DNA of 38,731 bases from Nonomuraea sp. MG754425 (GCF_021699195.1 NZ_SSXE01000178.1:1-38731), one strand, 5' to 3'. Numbered from the stretch's first letter, positions 7,435 through 15,363 are shown. Program-made: numbers and translations. Notes: generated from the letters alone by a model not told the origin.

Positions 7435-8411
7435 GAGACTTCTCCCTCTTGTGTAGCCGTCTCGGAGAACCCGAGGAGGGCTCTGGCGTTCTCCTCGCCG
7501 ACCTGCCGCACGAGGTTGGCGTCGCGGTGGGAGAGCAGGGCGACCGGGTCGTCGCTGCCCATGGGGAACGGCCAGTCGCTGCCGAGGACCATGCGGTCCG
7601 CGCCGAACACGCTGATCGCGAGATCGACGACATCGGGATCGTGGGCGAGGCAATCGGTGTAGAACTCCCGGATCGCCTCGCGCATGGGCACCCGTACGGG
7701 CGGAACGCCGGGGCGGGCGCTCTCCACACCCCGCTGCCACCGCCCGAGTACGGCCGGCACGAGCCCGCCGCAGTGCACGAGCAGGAAGCGGAGGCCCGGA
7801 TGCCGGGTGACGACCTCGCCGAACAGCAACTGGGCCACGGCGATGGACGTCTCGTACGGATTGCCCAGCAGGTTGGCCAGGTAGAACTCGGCCAGCCGGG
7901 AGTCCGGGCTGCTGCCCGGGTGGAGCATGAGCGGCCTGCCGTCGGCGGCCAGCCGCTCCCAGAGGGGTTCGAGCGCCGGGTCGGCCAGGCTGACCGACCT
8001 GCCGCCCGCCGCGGCGGCGAAGGCGGCCCATCCGTCCTCGGCCAGCACGCGGTCGAGCTCGGCCAGCGCGAGCACCGGGTGTTCGAGCGGGAGGTAGGCC
8101 ATCGGCAGGAGCCGTGGCCTGCCCTCGACCCTGCGGCGGGTGCCGTCGTTCAGAGCGCGCGACCAGCGGGCCGCATCGGCCCCGTCCAAGTGCTGGCGGA
8201 AGAAGGGCGGCGGCGGGGAGACGGCGGCGGCCTCGAGACCGCGCTCGTCGAGCCACGCCTCCAGCGCCTCCGGCTGGTTCAGGCTGGGCGGCCCGCCGTG
8301 CGAGCCGTCCACGGCGATGCGACCGCCGTCGAGGGTGACTCCGGGCAGCCCGTCGATCTCGGCCGCGCCCATGGCGGGTGCGAGATGGGTGTGCAGGTCG
8401 ATGCCGGCCAC
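7431..8411 (-). CDS. ACMSD-like amidohydrolase (probable decarboxylase/hydrolase)
   Basis: 326 residues of the amidohydrolase-2 TIM barrel family. The metal-binding HTH motif sits at residues 7-9 (DLHTHL), further metal ligands are probable in LMLHPG and FLLVHCGG, and the catalytic Asp lies in LGSDWPFPM near the C-terminus. The family includes ACMS decarboxylase, gamma-resorcylate and related non-oxidative decarboxylases, and some lactonases. Together with the operon's RidA and FAH genes, an ACMSD-like step on a semialdehyde from ring cleavage is the favoured inference; a simple hydrolase is possible. It overlaps the binding-protein ATG and lies 22 nt downstream of the FAH gene. Confidence 0.85.
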   Translation of the reverse strand: MAGIDLHTHLAPAMGAAEIDGLPGVTLDGGRIAVDGSHGGPPSLNQPEALEAWLDERGLEAAAVSPPPPFFRQHLDGADAARWSRALNDGTRRRVEGRPRLLPMAYLPLEHPVLALAELDRVLAEDGWAAFAAAAGGRSVSLADPALEPLWERLAADGRPLMLHPGSSPDSRLAEFYLANLLGNPYETSIAVAQLLFGEVVTRHPGLRFLLVHCGGLVPAVLGRWQRGVESARPGVPPVRVPMREAIREFYTDCLAHDPDVVDLAISVFGADRMVLGSDWPFPMGSDDPVALLSHRDANLVRQVGEENARALLGFSETATQEGEVS

Positions 8412-8433
8412 GGGCGTGACCTCCTTAAGTGGA

Positions 8434-9312
8434 TCAGGTGAGGGACGTACGGACCATGCGGTTGCGCAGCTCGCCGAGACCTTCGACGCGGGTGACGAGT
8501 TCGTCTCCGTCCGCCAGGAAGATCTGCGGCTCGCGGGCGTTGCCGATGCCGCTGGGCGTGCCGGTCAGCACCACGTCCCCGGCGCGCAGCGTCATGCCCC
8601 AGCTCAGCTCGGCGATGATCTGCGCGAAGGTGAACGCGGTCTGCCCGGTGCTCGCCTGCTGCAGCCGCCGGCCGTTCAGGTCGAAGGTGATCGCCAGGTT
8701 GTGCGGGTCGGCGATCTCGTCCGGCGTGGTCAGCCAGGGGCCGAGCGGCATCGTCCGGTCGATGCTCTTGCCCTTGAGCCACTGGCCGCCGTGCGCCCGC
8801 TGCAGGTCGCGCTGCGAGACGTCGTTGGCGACCAGGTAGCCGGCGACGTGCTCCAGCGCCCGGTCCTCGGGGATGGAGCGGCCGTCGCGCCCGATGACCA
8901 GGGCGACCTCGGCCTCGTAGTCCCACTTGGCGGAGATGTCGGGGTCCCAGGCGATGTCGTCACGCGGGCCGATGACGGTGTCCGGGCCCTTGGTGAAGAA
9001 CGTCGGGTGCTGCGGGCGCTCCTTCGGGTCCTGGCCTTCGCGCTTGCCCTTCGACTCCTCGAAGTGGTCCCAGTAGTTCCACCCGGTGCACAGCACGTCG
9101 CGGTTGAAGCGGCGCAGCGGCGCGAGCAGGTCGAGCGAGCCGAGCGGGTGACGCGCCGCGTCCTTGCCGGCCCTCAGGACGGCGGCCATCGCCTCCGGGT
9201 CGCGCACGGCGTCGTCCGGCGTGGGCGCCGAGGCGGCGAGGATCGCCGCCTCCTCACCGTCGACCAGCGCGGTGCGGATCTCGCGGTTCAGACGGACGGA
9301 TGCCAGCCTCAT
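8434..9312 (-). CDS. Fumarylacetoacetate hydrolase-family enzyme
   Basis: 292 residues. The C-terminal FAH fold spans roughly 90-290 with the metal-ligand region DYEAEVALVIG, the segment GYLVANDVSQRDLQ and the catalytic TGTPSGIG near the end. An N-terminal ~80-residue cap begins MRLASVRL. Family members cleave or decarboxylate acyl pyruvates, for example 4-oxalocrotonate decarboxylase, 2-hydroxyhepta-2,4-diene-1,7-dioate isomerase and acylpyruvase. In this operon it would act on the dicarboxylic product after ring opening and deamination. Its ATG overlaps the RidA stop by 4 nt. Confidence 0.9.
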   Translation of the reverse strand: MRLASVRLNREIRTALVDGEEAAILAASAPTPDDAVRDPEAMAAVLRAGKDAARHPLGSLDLLAPLRRFNRDVLCTGWNYWDHFEESKGKREGQDPKERPQHPTFFTKGPDTVIGPRDDIAWDPDISAKWDYEAEVALVIGRDGRSIPEDRALEHVAGYLVANDVSQRDLQRAHGGQWLKGKSIDRTMPLGPWLTTPDEIADPHNLAITFDLNGRRLQQASTGQTAFTFAQIIAELSWGMTLRAGDVVLTGTPSGIGNAREPQIFLADGDELVTRVEGLGELRNRMVRTSLT

Positions 9313-9704
9313 GCGAGCACCGCGATCGCGTTGATCTCGATGAGGTAGTCCTTGTTCACGAACTTGGAGACCTCGACCATCGTCGAAGCGGGCGCGACAC
9401 CGGTGAAGTACTGCCGCCTGACCTCGTGGACGGCGTTGAAGTCCTCCATGTTGCGCACGTAGACGTCCACGCGGGCGATGTCGTCGAGCGTGCCGCCCGC
9501 CGCTTCGACGGCCGCCTTGAGGTTCTGGCAGACCTGGTGCGTCTGGGAGGTGATGTCACCGACGCCGGTCACGCCGCCTTCCTTGTTGCGCGCCGTCATC
9601 CCGGAGATGAAGACGAACCTGCCGGTCGCCTCGACCTGGGTCGCCTGGGCGAAGTGGCCGTTGGGCACGGCCAGCTCGGGACTGCGGATTTCCTGCTTGG
9701 GCAT
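9309..9704 (-). CDS. RidA (YjgF/YER057c/UK114) family enamine/imine deaminase
   Basis: 131 residues, typical family length. It has the characteristic FVFISGMTARNKEG, a QTHQVCQNLKAAVEAAGGTL helix, the conserved Arg in IARVDVYVRNMEDF, and the C-terminal STMVEVSKFVNKDYLIEINAIAV with the active-site Glu. General RidA proteins hydrolyse reactive enamines, while pathway-specific members act as 2-aminomuconate deaminase. Placed next to the ACMSD-like and FAH genes, the pathway-specific role is the better fit (inference). A ribosome site AGCAGGA precedes the ATG at 9704-9702. Confidence 0.92.
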   Translation of the reverse strand: MPKQEIRSPELAVPNGHFAQATQVEATGRFVFISGMTARNKEGGVTGVGDITSQTHQVCQNLKAAVEAAGGTLDDIARVDVYVRNMEDFNAVHEVRRQYFTGVAPASTMVEVSKFVNKDYLIEINAIAVLA

Positions 9705-9718
9705 GAGGGTCCTGCTTT

Positions 9719-10207
9719 CTAGCGGGCGTCGTCTTCGCTGCTGTACCAGTCGGGCTGCGTGGGGTAGTGCGGGCCGTCGTAGACCTCCAGCAGCACCGTG
9801 TCCGCGTCGGCGTGCGTGGGCCCGTGCAGACTGCCCTTGGGGTTCCAGTAGAAGGAGCCCTGGGTGAGGGTCAGCCCGGTCGGCACGTAGGTGTAGCGTC
9901 CCTGCAGGCAGAACATGAACTGGTTGGAGGCGTGCGAGTGCCGCGACGGGATGCCCGAGCCCTTCTTGAAGCGCACGAGGGCGATCGAGGCGCCGGTCTC
10001 GTCGTTGCGCCAGAGCATCTTGTGCGAGAGGCCGTCGAGGGTCTTGTCCACCCAGTCCAGATCACCGGTGTGCAGCAGGATCTCCCTGAAGCGGCCCATG
10101 GCCTCGCCGTCCGGCCCGGCGACCTCCTGCTCGCGCGAGCGGTCCGGGGCCGCACCGCTGTAGCGCGCGGGCTCCGAGAGGTTGTGCTCCCGCTCGTGGT
10201 CAGACAC
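9719..10207 (-). CDS. Cupin-domain protein (first of two)
   Basis: 162 residues from a GTG at 10207-10205 that overlaps the end of the neighbouring cupin gene by 8 nt. The cupin core is residues ~70-150: motif 1 GSGIPSRHSHASNQFMFCLQ with the metal-type HxH pair, and motif 2 around SFYWNPKGSLHGPTH. In motif 1 the usual Glu is replaced by Asn/Gln, which could change metal affinity. An N-terminal ~60 residues carries ILLHTGDLDWVDKTLDG. The family includes ring-cleavage dioxygenases, quercetinases and acireductone-type enzymes as well as non-enzymatic proteins. In this operon a ring-opening dioxygenase role, alone or with the next cupin, is inference. Confidence 0.85.
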   Translation of the reverse strand: MSDHEREHNLSEPARYSGAAPDRSREQEVAGPDGEAMGRFREILLHTGDLDWVDKTLDGLSHKMLWRNDETGASIALVRFKKGSGIPSRHSHASNQFMFCLQGRYTYVPTGLTLTQGSFYWNPKGSLHGPTHADADTVLLEVYDGPHYPTQPDWYSSEDDAR

Positions 10208-10544
10208 GGTTCTCCCCCGGGAACTTGAGCTCGATCAGCCGGCAGTGGTAGTTCGTGGAGCCGTGGTTGGTGAGCATGTGGATCTCGCCGGGCTCGCGGT
10301 AGACCACGCCGCCGACGGCCTCATGCACCAGGCGCGGGTCGCCGCCCGCGAGCGAGTCGATGCGGTTGTCGGCCGCCTCCAGCGCGATGACCATGTACGG
10401 GTTCTCGTGGTGGTGCCACGGCTGGTTGGCGCCCGGCTCCAGCTCGATCGACCAGACGCGCACCTGCTCGTTCTCGAAGACGATCTTCTGGCCGACTGGG
10501 CCGAGTTCAACCGGCCGGCCGTCCGGCCCGATCGCAGTGCTCAT
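10200..10544 (-). CDS. Small cupin-domain protein (second of two)
   Basis: 114 residues from an ATG at 10544-10542 that overlaps the FAD hydroxylase stop (ATGA), with a strong ribosome site GAGGAGGAAGC. The single cupin has motif 1 PGANQPWHHHENPYMVIALE, a His-rich metal site with a Glu, and motif 2 REPGEIHMLTNHG with another His. The longer reading frame upstream is a shadow of the hydroxylase. It is similar in size to single-domain cupins that accompany aromatic pathways. It could be a dioxygenase, an isomerase or a partner subunit of the 162-residue cupin encoded directly after it. Confidence 0.85.
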   Translation of the reverse strand: MSTAIGPDGRPVELGPVGQKIVFENEQVRVWSIELEPGANQPWHHHENPYMVIALEAADNRIDSLAGGDPRLVHEAVGGVVYREPGEIHMLTNHGSTNYHCRLIELKFPGENRV

Positions 10545-12142
10545 GCTTCCTCCTCGAAGCGGATCGGAGCGCGTCCGGTGATGCGCTCGTAGACGGCCGC
10601 GGCGACGTCGTCGTCCGAGGCCGGGTCGTAGGACCGGATCGCCGCCACGTGACCGTCCGGCCTGAGCAGCACGAGGGTGTCGCCTTCGACGCCGAAGCGG
10701 CGCCGTACGCGCTCGCCGGGGTCGAACAGGGCACGGTCGCGCAGGCCAGAGTCGTGCGGCGCGTCCCAGCGGGAGACCGCGTAGCGGCGCAGCGCCGGGC
10801 TGTCCTGCGCCGGCACGCACGGGCGGCGGCGCGTGTCGGTGAAGTAGAGCGCCACGAACGCGTCGGCGGCGAGTTCGTGCAGGTAGACCTGCCCGTCGGG
10901 GCCGAACAGCGGCAGGTCGGGGGCGCGGTCTCCGGGGCGTACGGGCAGCGGGTGCGAGCCGGTCTTGACCATCGACCAGTCGCCGATGCCGTCGACGTCC
11001 AGGCTGACGCCCAGCATGCCGCGGGTGAAGGCGTTGCCCCAGCCGCCGTCGGTCATGGCCTCGACGGCCTCGCCCTGCCGGCTCATGTACGAGCGGGCCG
11101 CCTCGGCCATCTGGCCCGAGCCCTTGATCGCGACCGGCGCCTGCTCGACCTCGTAGCCGTTGAGCAGGCTCTCGTCGGCCCAGCCGCGCAGCACCCAGGC
11201 CAGGCGCCAGGGCAGGTTGGAGGCGTCGAGCACGCCGGTGTTGAGGCCGAGCGCCCACATCGGGGTGATGAGGTGGGCGGCGTCGCCCACCAGGAAGATC
11301 CGGCCGTCCCGCCACTGCTTGGCCACTCTCTGGTGGACGGTGTAGACGTTGGTGCCGATGACCTCGATGTCCTCGACCTCGCCGATGAAGCGGGCGGCCT
11401 TGTCGCGCAGCTCCTCATGCGTGGGCTCGCTCGCGCCCTTCGGCAGCGGGTAGAGGAAGCGCCAGCAGTGCGGGAGCCGGACCAGGATCATCCACTCCGA
11501 CGGGTCGGAGAAGTAGGCCAGGTAGGGGTAGTCGCGCGGGTTGGCGATGTCGAGGTCGGCCCTGAGGTCGACGAGCATGTACCGCTCGTCCAGGGTGTGG
11601 CCCTCGACCGTGATGCCGAGTCGCTCGCGGACCATGGACCGGCCGCCGTCGGCGGCCAGCAGGTAGCGGGCCTTGACCTGACGGTCGCCCTCCGGGGTGG
11701 CGAAGGTGAGTTCGACGTGGTCGTCGAGCTGCTCGAAGCCGGTCAGCCGGTGCGACATGTGCAGGGCGCCCTGCTCGCGGGACTCGAAGCTCTCCTTGAG
11801 CACCGGCTCCAGGTGGTGCTGCGGGATGTTGATGACGAAGGGGAAGCGCGTGTCCTCGGTCAGCTCACCGGTGCGCACGCTCAGCGTGGGTTCGTTGGTG
11901 ACGCGGTCGATCTCGCCGATCTCGTCGATGCGCAGGGAGGCGCGCAGCACCTCAGGCAGCGTGCCGTACCTGTGCAGCACCTCGAGCGTGCGGGTCAGGA
12001 CGGTACCGGCCTTGGTGTCCAGGGACAGGCGGTCGTCCTCTTCGAACACCGACACCGGCACGCCGTGGTGGGCGAGGCCGAGGGCGGTGATCAGGCCGAC
12101 GGGCCCTGCGCCCACGACCGCGACGGGAAGGATCTCGGTCAC
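10541..12142 (-). CDS. FAD-dependent aromatic hydroxylase (class A, MhpA/PheA-like)
   Basis: 533 residues from a GTG at 12142. FAD-binding GAGPVG is at 11-16, followed by the ribose-binding acid in VSVFEEDDRL, the DG motif LLAADGGRSMVRERLG and the GD motif IFLVGDAAHLITPMWALGLN. A C-terminal thioredoxin-like domain (from about 400, DRAPDLPLFGPDGQVYLHEL) is typical of phenol 2-monooxygenase and 3-(3-hydroxyphenyl)propionate hydroxylase relatives. It would hydroxylate the aromatic ring with NAD(P)H and O2, preparing it for cleavage. It sits between the SDR (8-nt gap) and the small cupin (4-nt overlap). Confidence 0.92.
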   Translation of the reverse strand: MTEILPVAVVGAGPVGLITALGLAHHGVPVSVFEEDDRLSLDTKAGTVLTRTLEVLHRYGTLPEVLRASLRIDEIGEIDRVTNEPTLSVRTGELTEDTRFPFVINIPQHHLEPVLKESFESREQGALHMSHRLTGFEQLDDHVELTFATPEGDRQVKARYLLAADGGRSMVRERLGITVEGHTLDERYMLVDLRADLDIANPRDYPYLAYFSDPSEWMILVRLPHCWRFLYPLPKGASEPTHEELRDKAARFIGEVEDIEVIGTNVYTVHQRVAKQWRDGRIFLVGDAAHLITPMWALGLNTGVLDASNLPWRLAWVLRGWADESLLNGYEVEQAPVAIKGSGQMAEAARSYMSRQGEAVEAMTDGGWGNAFTRGMLGVSLDVDGIGDWSMVKTGSHPLPVRPGDRAPDLPLFGPDGQVYLHELAADAFVALYFTDTRRRPCVPAQDSPALRRYAVSRWDAPHDSGLRDRALFDPGERVRRRFGVEGDTLVLLRPDGHVAAIRSYDPASDDDVAAAVYERITGRAPIRFEEEA

Positions 12143-12149
12143 TTGGGGT

Positions 12150-12887
12150 TCACTCCTTCGGGTAGGCGCGGTCGCGGCTGAGCTGCGAGCCCGTCATGGT
12201 CGCGGCGTCGGACAGAAGGAAGAGCAGCGGGCCGACGACGTCCTCGGGAGTGCCGATGCCGGTCGTGCGCGCCCAGTGCTCCCGCTCGCCTCCTGTGGGG
12301 TTGGCCGCCTGGAACTGCGGAGTGTCGACGACGCCGGGAGCCAGCACGTTGACCCTGACGCGGTGGTCGGCCACCTCGGCGGCGAGCGACTTGGCGAAGG
12401 AGATCAGCGCGCCCTTGCTGGCGGCGTACGCGGCGGCCTCGGCCCGCCCCATGTGCGCGAGCCCGGAGGTGAAGACCACGATCGAGCCCGTACGGCGGGC
12501 GGTCATGCCGGGCAGTACGGCCTGGCAGGCCCACACGACGCCGTCCAGGTTCACCGCGAGGACCCGGCGCCACTCCTCGCCCGGCATGTCGGCGACCTTG
12601 GTGCGGGGCTGGATCGCGGCCCCGGCCACCAAGCCGTCGATGTGCCCGTGCCTGGCGACGACCAGTTCGACCGCGGCGAACACGGCCTCACGGTCGGATA
12701 CGTCGACCGTGACCTGCTCGATGCCGGGGGCGCCGTCGAGGTCGGCGGAGTGCTCGACGTCGAAGACGACCGCCTTGCCGCCGGCGGCGCCGACCGCGCG
12801 GGCGAGAGCCGCGCCGATGCCGTTGGCGCCCCCGGTGACGACGACGACCTGCCCGGCCGCGTCGAAGCTCGTCCTGATGCTGCTCAC
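12150..12887 (-). CDS. Short-chain dehydrogenase/reductase
   Basis: 245 residues, classical SDR length. The dinucleotide-binding TGGANGIG is at 18-25, the acid after strand 2 in VVFDVE suggests NAD(H) preference, and the catalytic Ser sits in VVFTSGLAHMG with the YxxxK motif as YAASKGALIS. The GTG at 12887 has a GGAGG ribosome site 5 nt upstream. It lies 55 nt after the Ldh gene and 7 nt before the hydroxylase. It would oxidise an alcohol, dihydrodiol or aldehyde-level intermediate; the exact step cannot be assigned. Confidence 0.9.
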   Translation of the reverse strand: MSSIRTSFDAAGQVVVVTGGANGIGAALARAVGAAGGKAVVFDVEHSADLDGAPGIEQVTVDVSDREAVFAAVELVVARHGHIDGLVAGAAIQPRTKVADMPGEEWRRVLAVNLDGVVWACQAVLPGMTARRTGSIVVFTSGLAHMGRAEAAAYAASKGALISFAKSLAAEVADHRVRVNVLAPGVVDTPQFQAANPTGGEREHWARTTGIGTPEDVVGPLLFLLSDAATMTGSQLSRDRAYPKE

Positions 12888-12942
12888 AGCGCCTCCTCCG
12901 GCCGTTCCGCGACCGAGGTGCCGGCTCGGATGCTTCGCTCGC

Positions 12943-14001
12943 TCACAACGTCACCCCGACCTCGGAGGCGGTACGGCGCAGCGCGTCCAGCACGCTGGCC
13001 TCGATCTGCACGCCGTCTTTCACGGCGGCCGCGCGGCGCTCGGCCTCGATCTGGCCGGGCAGGTAGAGCCGCTCGACGCCCGGTGCCATGGGCGAACCGG
13101 TGACCTCGACGGCGAGCCGGGCGATGCGCTCGGCGAACCCGGCCGGGTCGCCGAAGGCGGCGACGTCCAGGGCCAGGAAGAAGTGGGCGCAGTCGTTCGG
13201 CACCGAGACATCCGCGTACAGACCTCGCACGCTCTGGCCGAAGGCTCCCCCGGACAGCACGCCGGTCAGCACATCGATGATGAGCGCCAGGCCGAAGCCC
13301 TTGTGGCCGGCGGCCGGCAGCAGCATGCCGGCGATGGCGGCCCGCGGGTCCGTGGTGGGCTTGCCCTCGGCGTCGGAGGCCCAGGTCGGCGGGATCTCGC
13401 GGCCCTCGGCGGCGGCCAGGCGGATCTTGCCGAGCGCGGCCTCCGACAGCGCCATGTCCAGCACGACCGGCGGGCGGCCGGACAGCGGGACGCCGACGGC
13501 CAACGGGTTGTTGCCGACGACCGGCTTGGCCCCGCCGACGGCGGGCATCAGCGGCCGGGTGTTGGCGGCCGCGATACCGATGCAGCCCTGCGCCGCGGCG
13601 GACTCGACGTAGCGGAAAGCCCCGCCGAAGTGGAAGGCGCCGCGCACGGTCACCGCGCCGATGCCGTACGCCTTGGCCTTGACGATCGCCATGGCCATGG
13701 CCTGGTCCCCGGTGAGCTGGCCGAGGGCGTCGCCCGCGTCCAGGACCGCGATCGCGCCGAGGTCGACGAGCACATCGGCCTGTTCCTTGCGGCTGACCGA
13801 GCCGGCGCGGACCCGGTCGACGTACATCGGGACGAGCATGACGCCGTGCGAGGTGACGCCGCGCAGGTCCGCTTCGACCAGGGAGTCGGCCACGGTCCGT
13901 GCGGCCGTCTCGCTGAAGCCGACGGCCTGGAACACCGCGCCGACCGCTTCTCTCAGCCAGTCGGCGGACACGCGTCCGCCCTGGGCAGCCAAGCCAATCA
14001 C
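12943..14001 (-). CDS. Ldh-family (malate/L-lactate dehydrogenase-like) oxidoreductase
   Basis: 352 residues if started at the GTG at 14001-13999, which has GGGGGAAA 4-5 nt upstream and gives an N-terminus (VSADWLREAVGAVFQAVG) matching the family. An open extension to 14064 would add a non-conserved leader covering the promoter region. Family landmarks are the catalytic-His segment ADLRGVTSHGVML, the NAD-binding middle GAFHFGGAFRYVE and AANTRPLMPAVGG, and VLDMALSEAALGKIRLAA. Members reduce or oxidise 2-hydroxy acids (malate, ureidoglycolate, sulfolactate, piperideine carboxylate). As the first gene of the operon it may handle the terminal 2-hydroxy or 2-oxo acid. Confidence 0.9.
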   Translation of the reverse strand: MIGLAAQGGRVSADWLREAVGAVFQAVGFSETAARTVADSLVEADLRGVTSHGVMLVPMYVDRVRAGSVSRKEQADVLVDLGAIAVLDAGDALGQLTGDQAMAMAIVKAKAYGIGAVTVRGAFHFGGAFRYVESAAAQGCIGIAAANTRPLMPAVGGAKPVVGNNPLAVGVPLSGRPPVVLDMALSEAALGKIRLAAAEGREIPPTWASDAEGKPTTDPRAAIAGMLLPAAGHKGFGLALIIDVLTGVLSGGAFGQSVRGLYADVSVPNDCAHFFLALDVAAFGDPAGFAERIARLAVEVTGSPMAPGVERLYLPGQIEAERRAAAVKDGVQIEASVLDALRRTASEVGVTL

Positions 14002-14034
14002 CCGATTTCCCCCAAACAGCTCATCTTGGAAGAA

Positions 14035-14071
14035 GATACTCGGATATCTCATATCAAATGTCAACTATCAA
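14035..14071 (-). promoter_or_regulatory. Promoter/operator region of the catabolic operon
   Basis: Minus strand: -35-like TTGACA (14064-14059) and TTGATA (14071-14066) precede the Ldh start, with no convincing -10. A perfect inverted repeat GATATctcATATC lies at 14043-14055, just downstream of the -35 boxes, flanked by a related GATAC at 14035-14039. It is positioned to block transcription, so I infer it is the site of the operon's GntR/FCD protein. The repeat is seen directly; the assignment is inference. Confidence 0.5.
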
Positions 14072-14668
14072 CTCTGCTCGGAACGGAACAGGTCGAACGC
14101 CTCGGCAACCGACTGCCTCACCCCTGGAAGCAGAGAAGATGATCACCAGATGGATCAGGTCGCGGACCTTGATGCCGAGGGCCACCGCGACGAGGCAGCG
14201 ATCGACGCCGCCGTGAACGCGGCCATCGACATCTTCCGTAAGACCATCAAGGAGCTTTCATCACCGCTTCACCGGCGATCGCCTTCCCGGCGGTCGACCG
14301 ACCGGCGAGATGACCAGGCGGCGGCTCTGCCGAACCTCGCCGACCTCATCGAGATCGCGCCACCTGAGTCGCGCGGGAGGGTAGGGCCGGGAGCCGGCGC
14401 GATAGTGATCATGGTTGACGGTAGGGCCCAGGGCCTGTCTTCCGCCGGTTTCCCGGTCGGCTGTGCTCTCCCTGGTGTCCGTGGTCAGGTCACGCCGTTT
14501 CCAGCTCCCGCCGCATCGAACTGTGCGTGCGGGACCGGTGCGCGAGTTCCCGGATCCGGTCGCGGGGACGGGAGTCGTGGGTGCTGCGTTGCCTGCCCCG
14601 GAGTTGATCAGGCGCGAGCTGGACGTCCCGCGCCTCATCGCCGACGGTCTGGCGACCTGGCCGGGCCG
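14072..14668. other. Gene-poor gap between the catabolic operon and TetR
   Basis: No intact gene recognised. A short plus-strand frame from the ATG at 14150 reads MDQVADLDAEGHRDEAAIDA and continues about 20 more credible residues (to about 14260) before becoming Arg/Ser-rich and losing coding character. It looks like a truncated gene start. A second plus-strand scrap near 14590-14680 reads PELIRRELDVPRLIADGLA and stops at 14681. Neither matches a family I know. The interval is probably decayed DNA. Confidence 0.45.
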
Positions 14669-15304
14669 TCAGTGCAACTGAGCCGCGAGTCCGTCGAGAA
14701 CGACGCCGAGCTGCCGTTCGAACCTCCGGTCCCCGTCGTCGCGGAGATGCCCGGCCGCCTTGACCAGATCGGCGCCGTCACCCAGCCACGCATCGCGCTC
14801 GGCGAGCGAGTACCGGGCCGGGTCGGCGCCGGCAGACTGGCTGCGCTCCTGTTCCTCGATGACGAAACCGACCACGAACGCGGTGACCAGGTCGATGGTG
14901 TCGTCCGCCTCAGTGAGGGTGAACCCGGCCGCGGTCAAGCGCCCGAGCCAGGGCTCCTTCGCCTTCACCACTGCGGGGTCGGAGATGCGTGTACCGCTGA
15001 AGATGCGCGCCCCGTCCCGGTAGAGCAAGAACTCCGAGCGCAGCACGCGGGCGTAGGCGGTTACGCCGGCACCCCAGTCATCGCCGGGAGGGATGTCCGA
15101 GAGAGCGTCGGTGACGCGGCGCATGACGAAGGTGCTCATCTCGTCGAGCAGTTCCTGCTTGTTGCGGACGTGCCAGTAAAGCGCCGGCGCCCCCACGTCG
15201 AGCCGCGAAGCCAGCGCACGGACGGTCAGAGCATCGATGCCCTTCTCATTGAGAAGCTCGAATGCAGCCGCCACGATCCGCTCCCGCGTGATGCCCTTCC
15301 CCAC
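14669..15304 (-). CDS. TetR/AcrR-family regulator
   Basis: 211 residues from the GTG at 15304, chosen because AAGG lies 8 nt upstream and the DNA-binding domain starts at once (GITRERIVAAAFELLNEKGI). The HTH is complete through LTVRALASRLDVGAPALYWH (about 25-45). The C-terminal ligand domain has the TetR_C pattern (EFLLYRDGARIFSGTRISDP, AFVVGFVIEEQERS) seen in TetR-class proteins. It is divergent from the quinone-oxidoreductase gene with a ~70-bp shared region holding two operator-like palindromes, so it probably represses both itself and that pair in response to a small lipophilic compound. Confidence 0.9.
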   Translation of the reverse strand: MGKGITRERIVAAAFELLNEKGIDALTVRALASRLDVGAPALYWHVRNKQELLDEMSTFVMRRVTDALSDIPPGDDWGAGVTAYARVLRSEFLLYRDGARIFSGTRISDPAVVKAKEPWLGRLTAAGFTLTEADDTIDLVTAFVVGFVIEEQERSQSAGADPARYSLAERDAWLGDGADLVKAAGHLRDDGDRRFERQLGVVLDGLAAQLH

Positions 15305-15314
15305 GCTTGACACC

Positions 15315-15363
15315 TTAACAAAGTTCAGGCACGGTGGGTGCCAGTCCAATTGAACTTAGTTCA
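15315..15363. promoter_or_regulatory. Two 13-bp TetR operator candidates
   Basis: TGAACttaGTTCA at 15351-15363 is a perfect palindrome, and TTAACaaaGTTCA at 15315-15327 is the same site with one mismatch. Centres are 36 bp apart. The first overlaps the ribosome site region of the oxidoreductase gene, the second the start region of the TetR gene. This is the expected layout for autoregulated divergent control. Confidence 0.65.

Noticed and set aside
7435..8256. N-terminal extension of the substrate-binding protein frame
   Set aside because: The Arg-rich extension overlaps the amidohydrolase in another frame; the lipoprotein signal begins at the ATG at 7434.
12196..14142. 648-residue plus-strand frame
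   Set aside because: Antisense to the SDR and Ldh genes, both with intact catalytic motifs.
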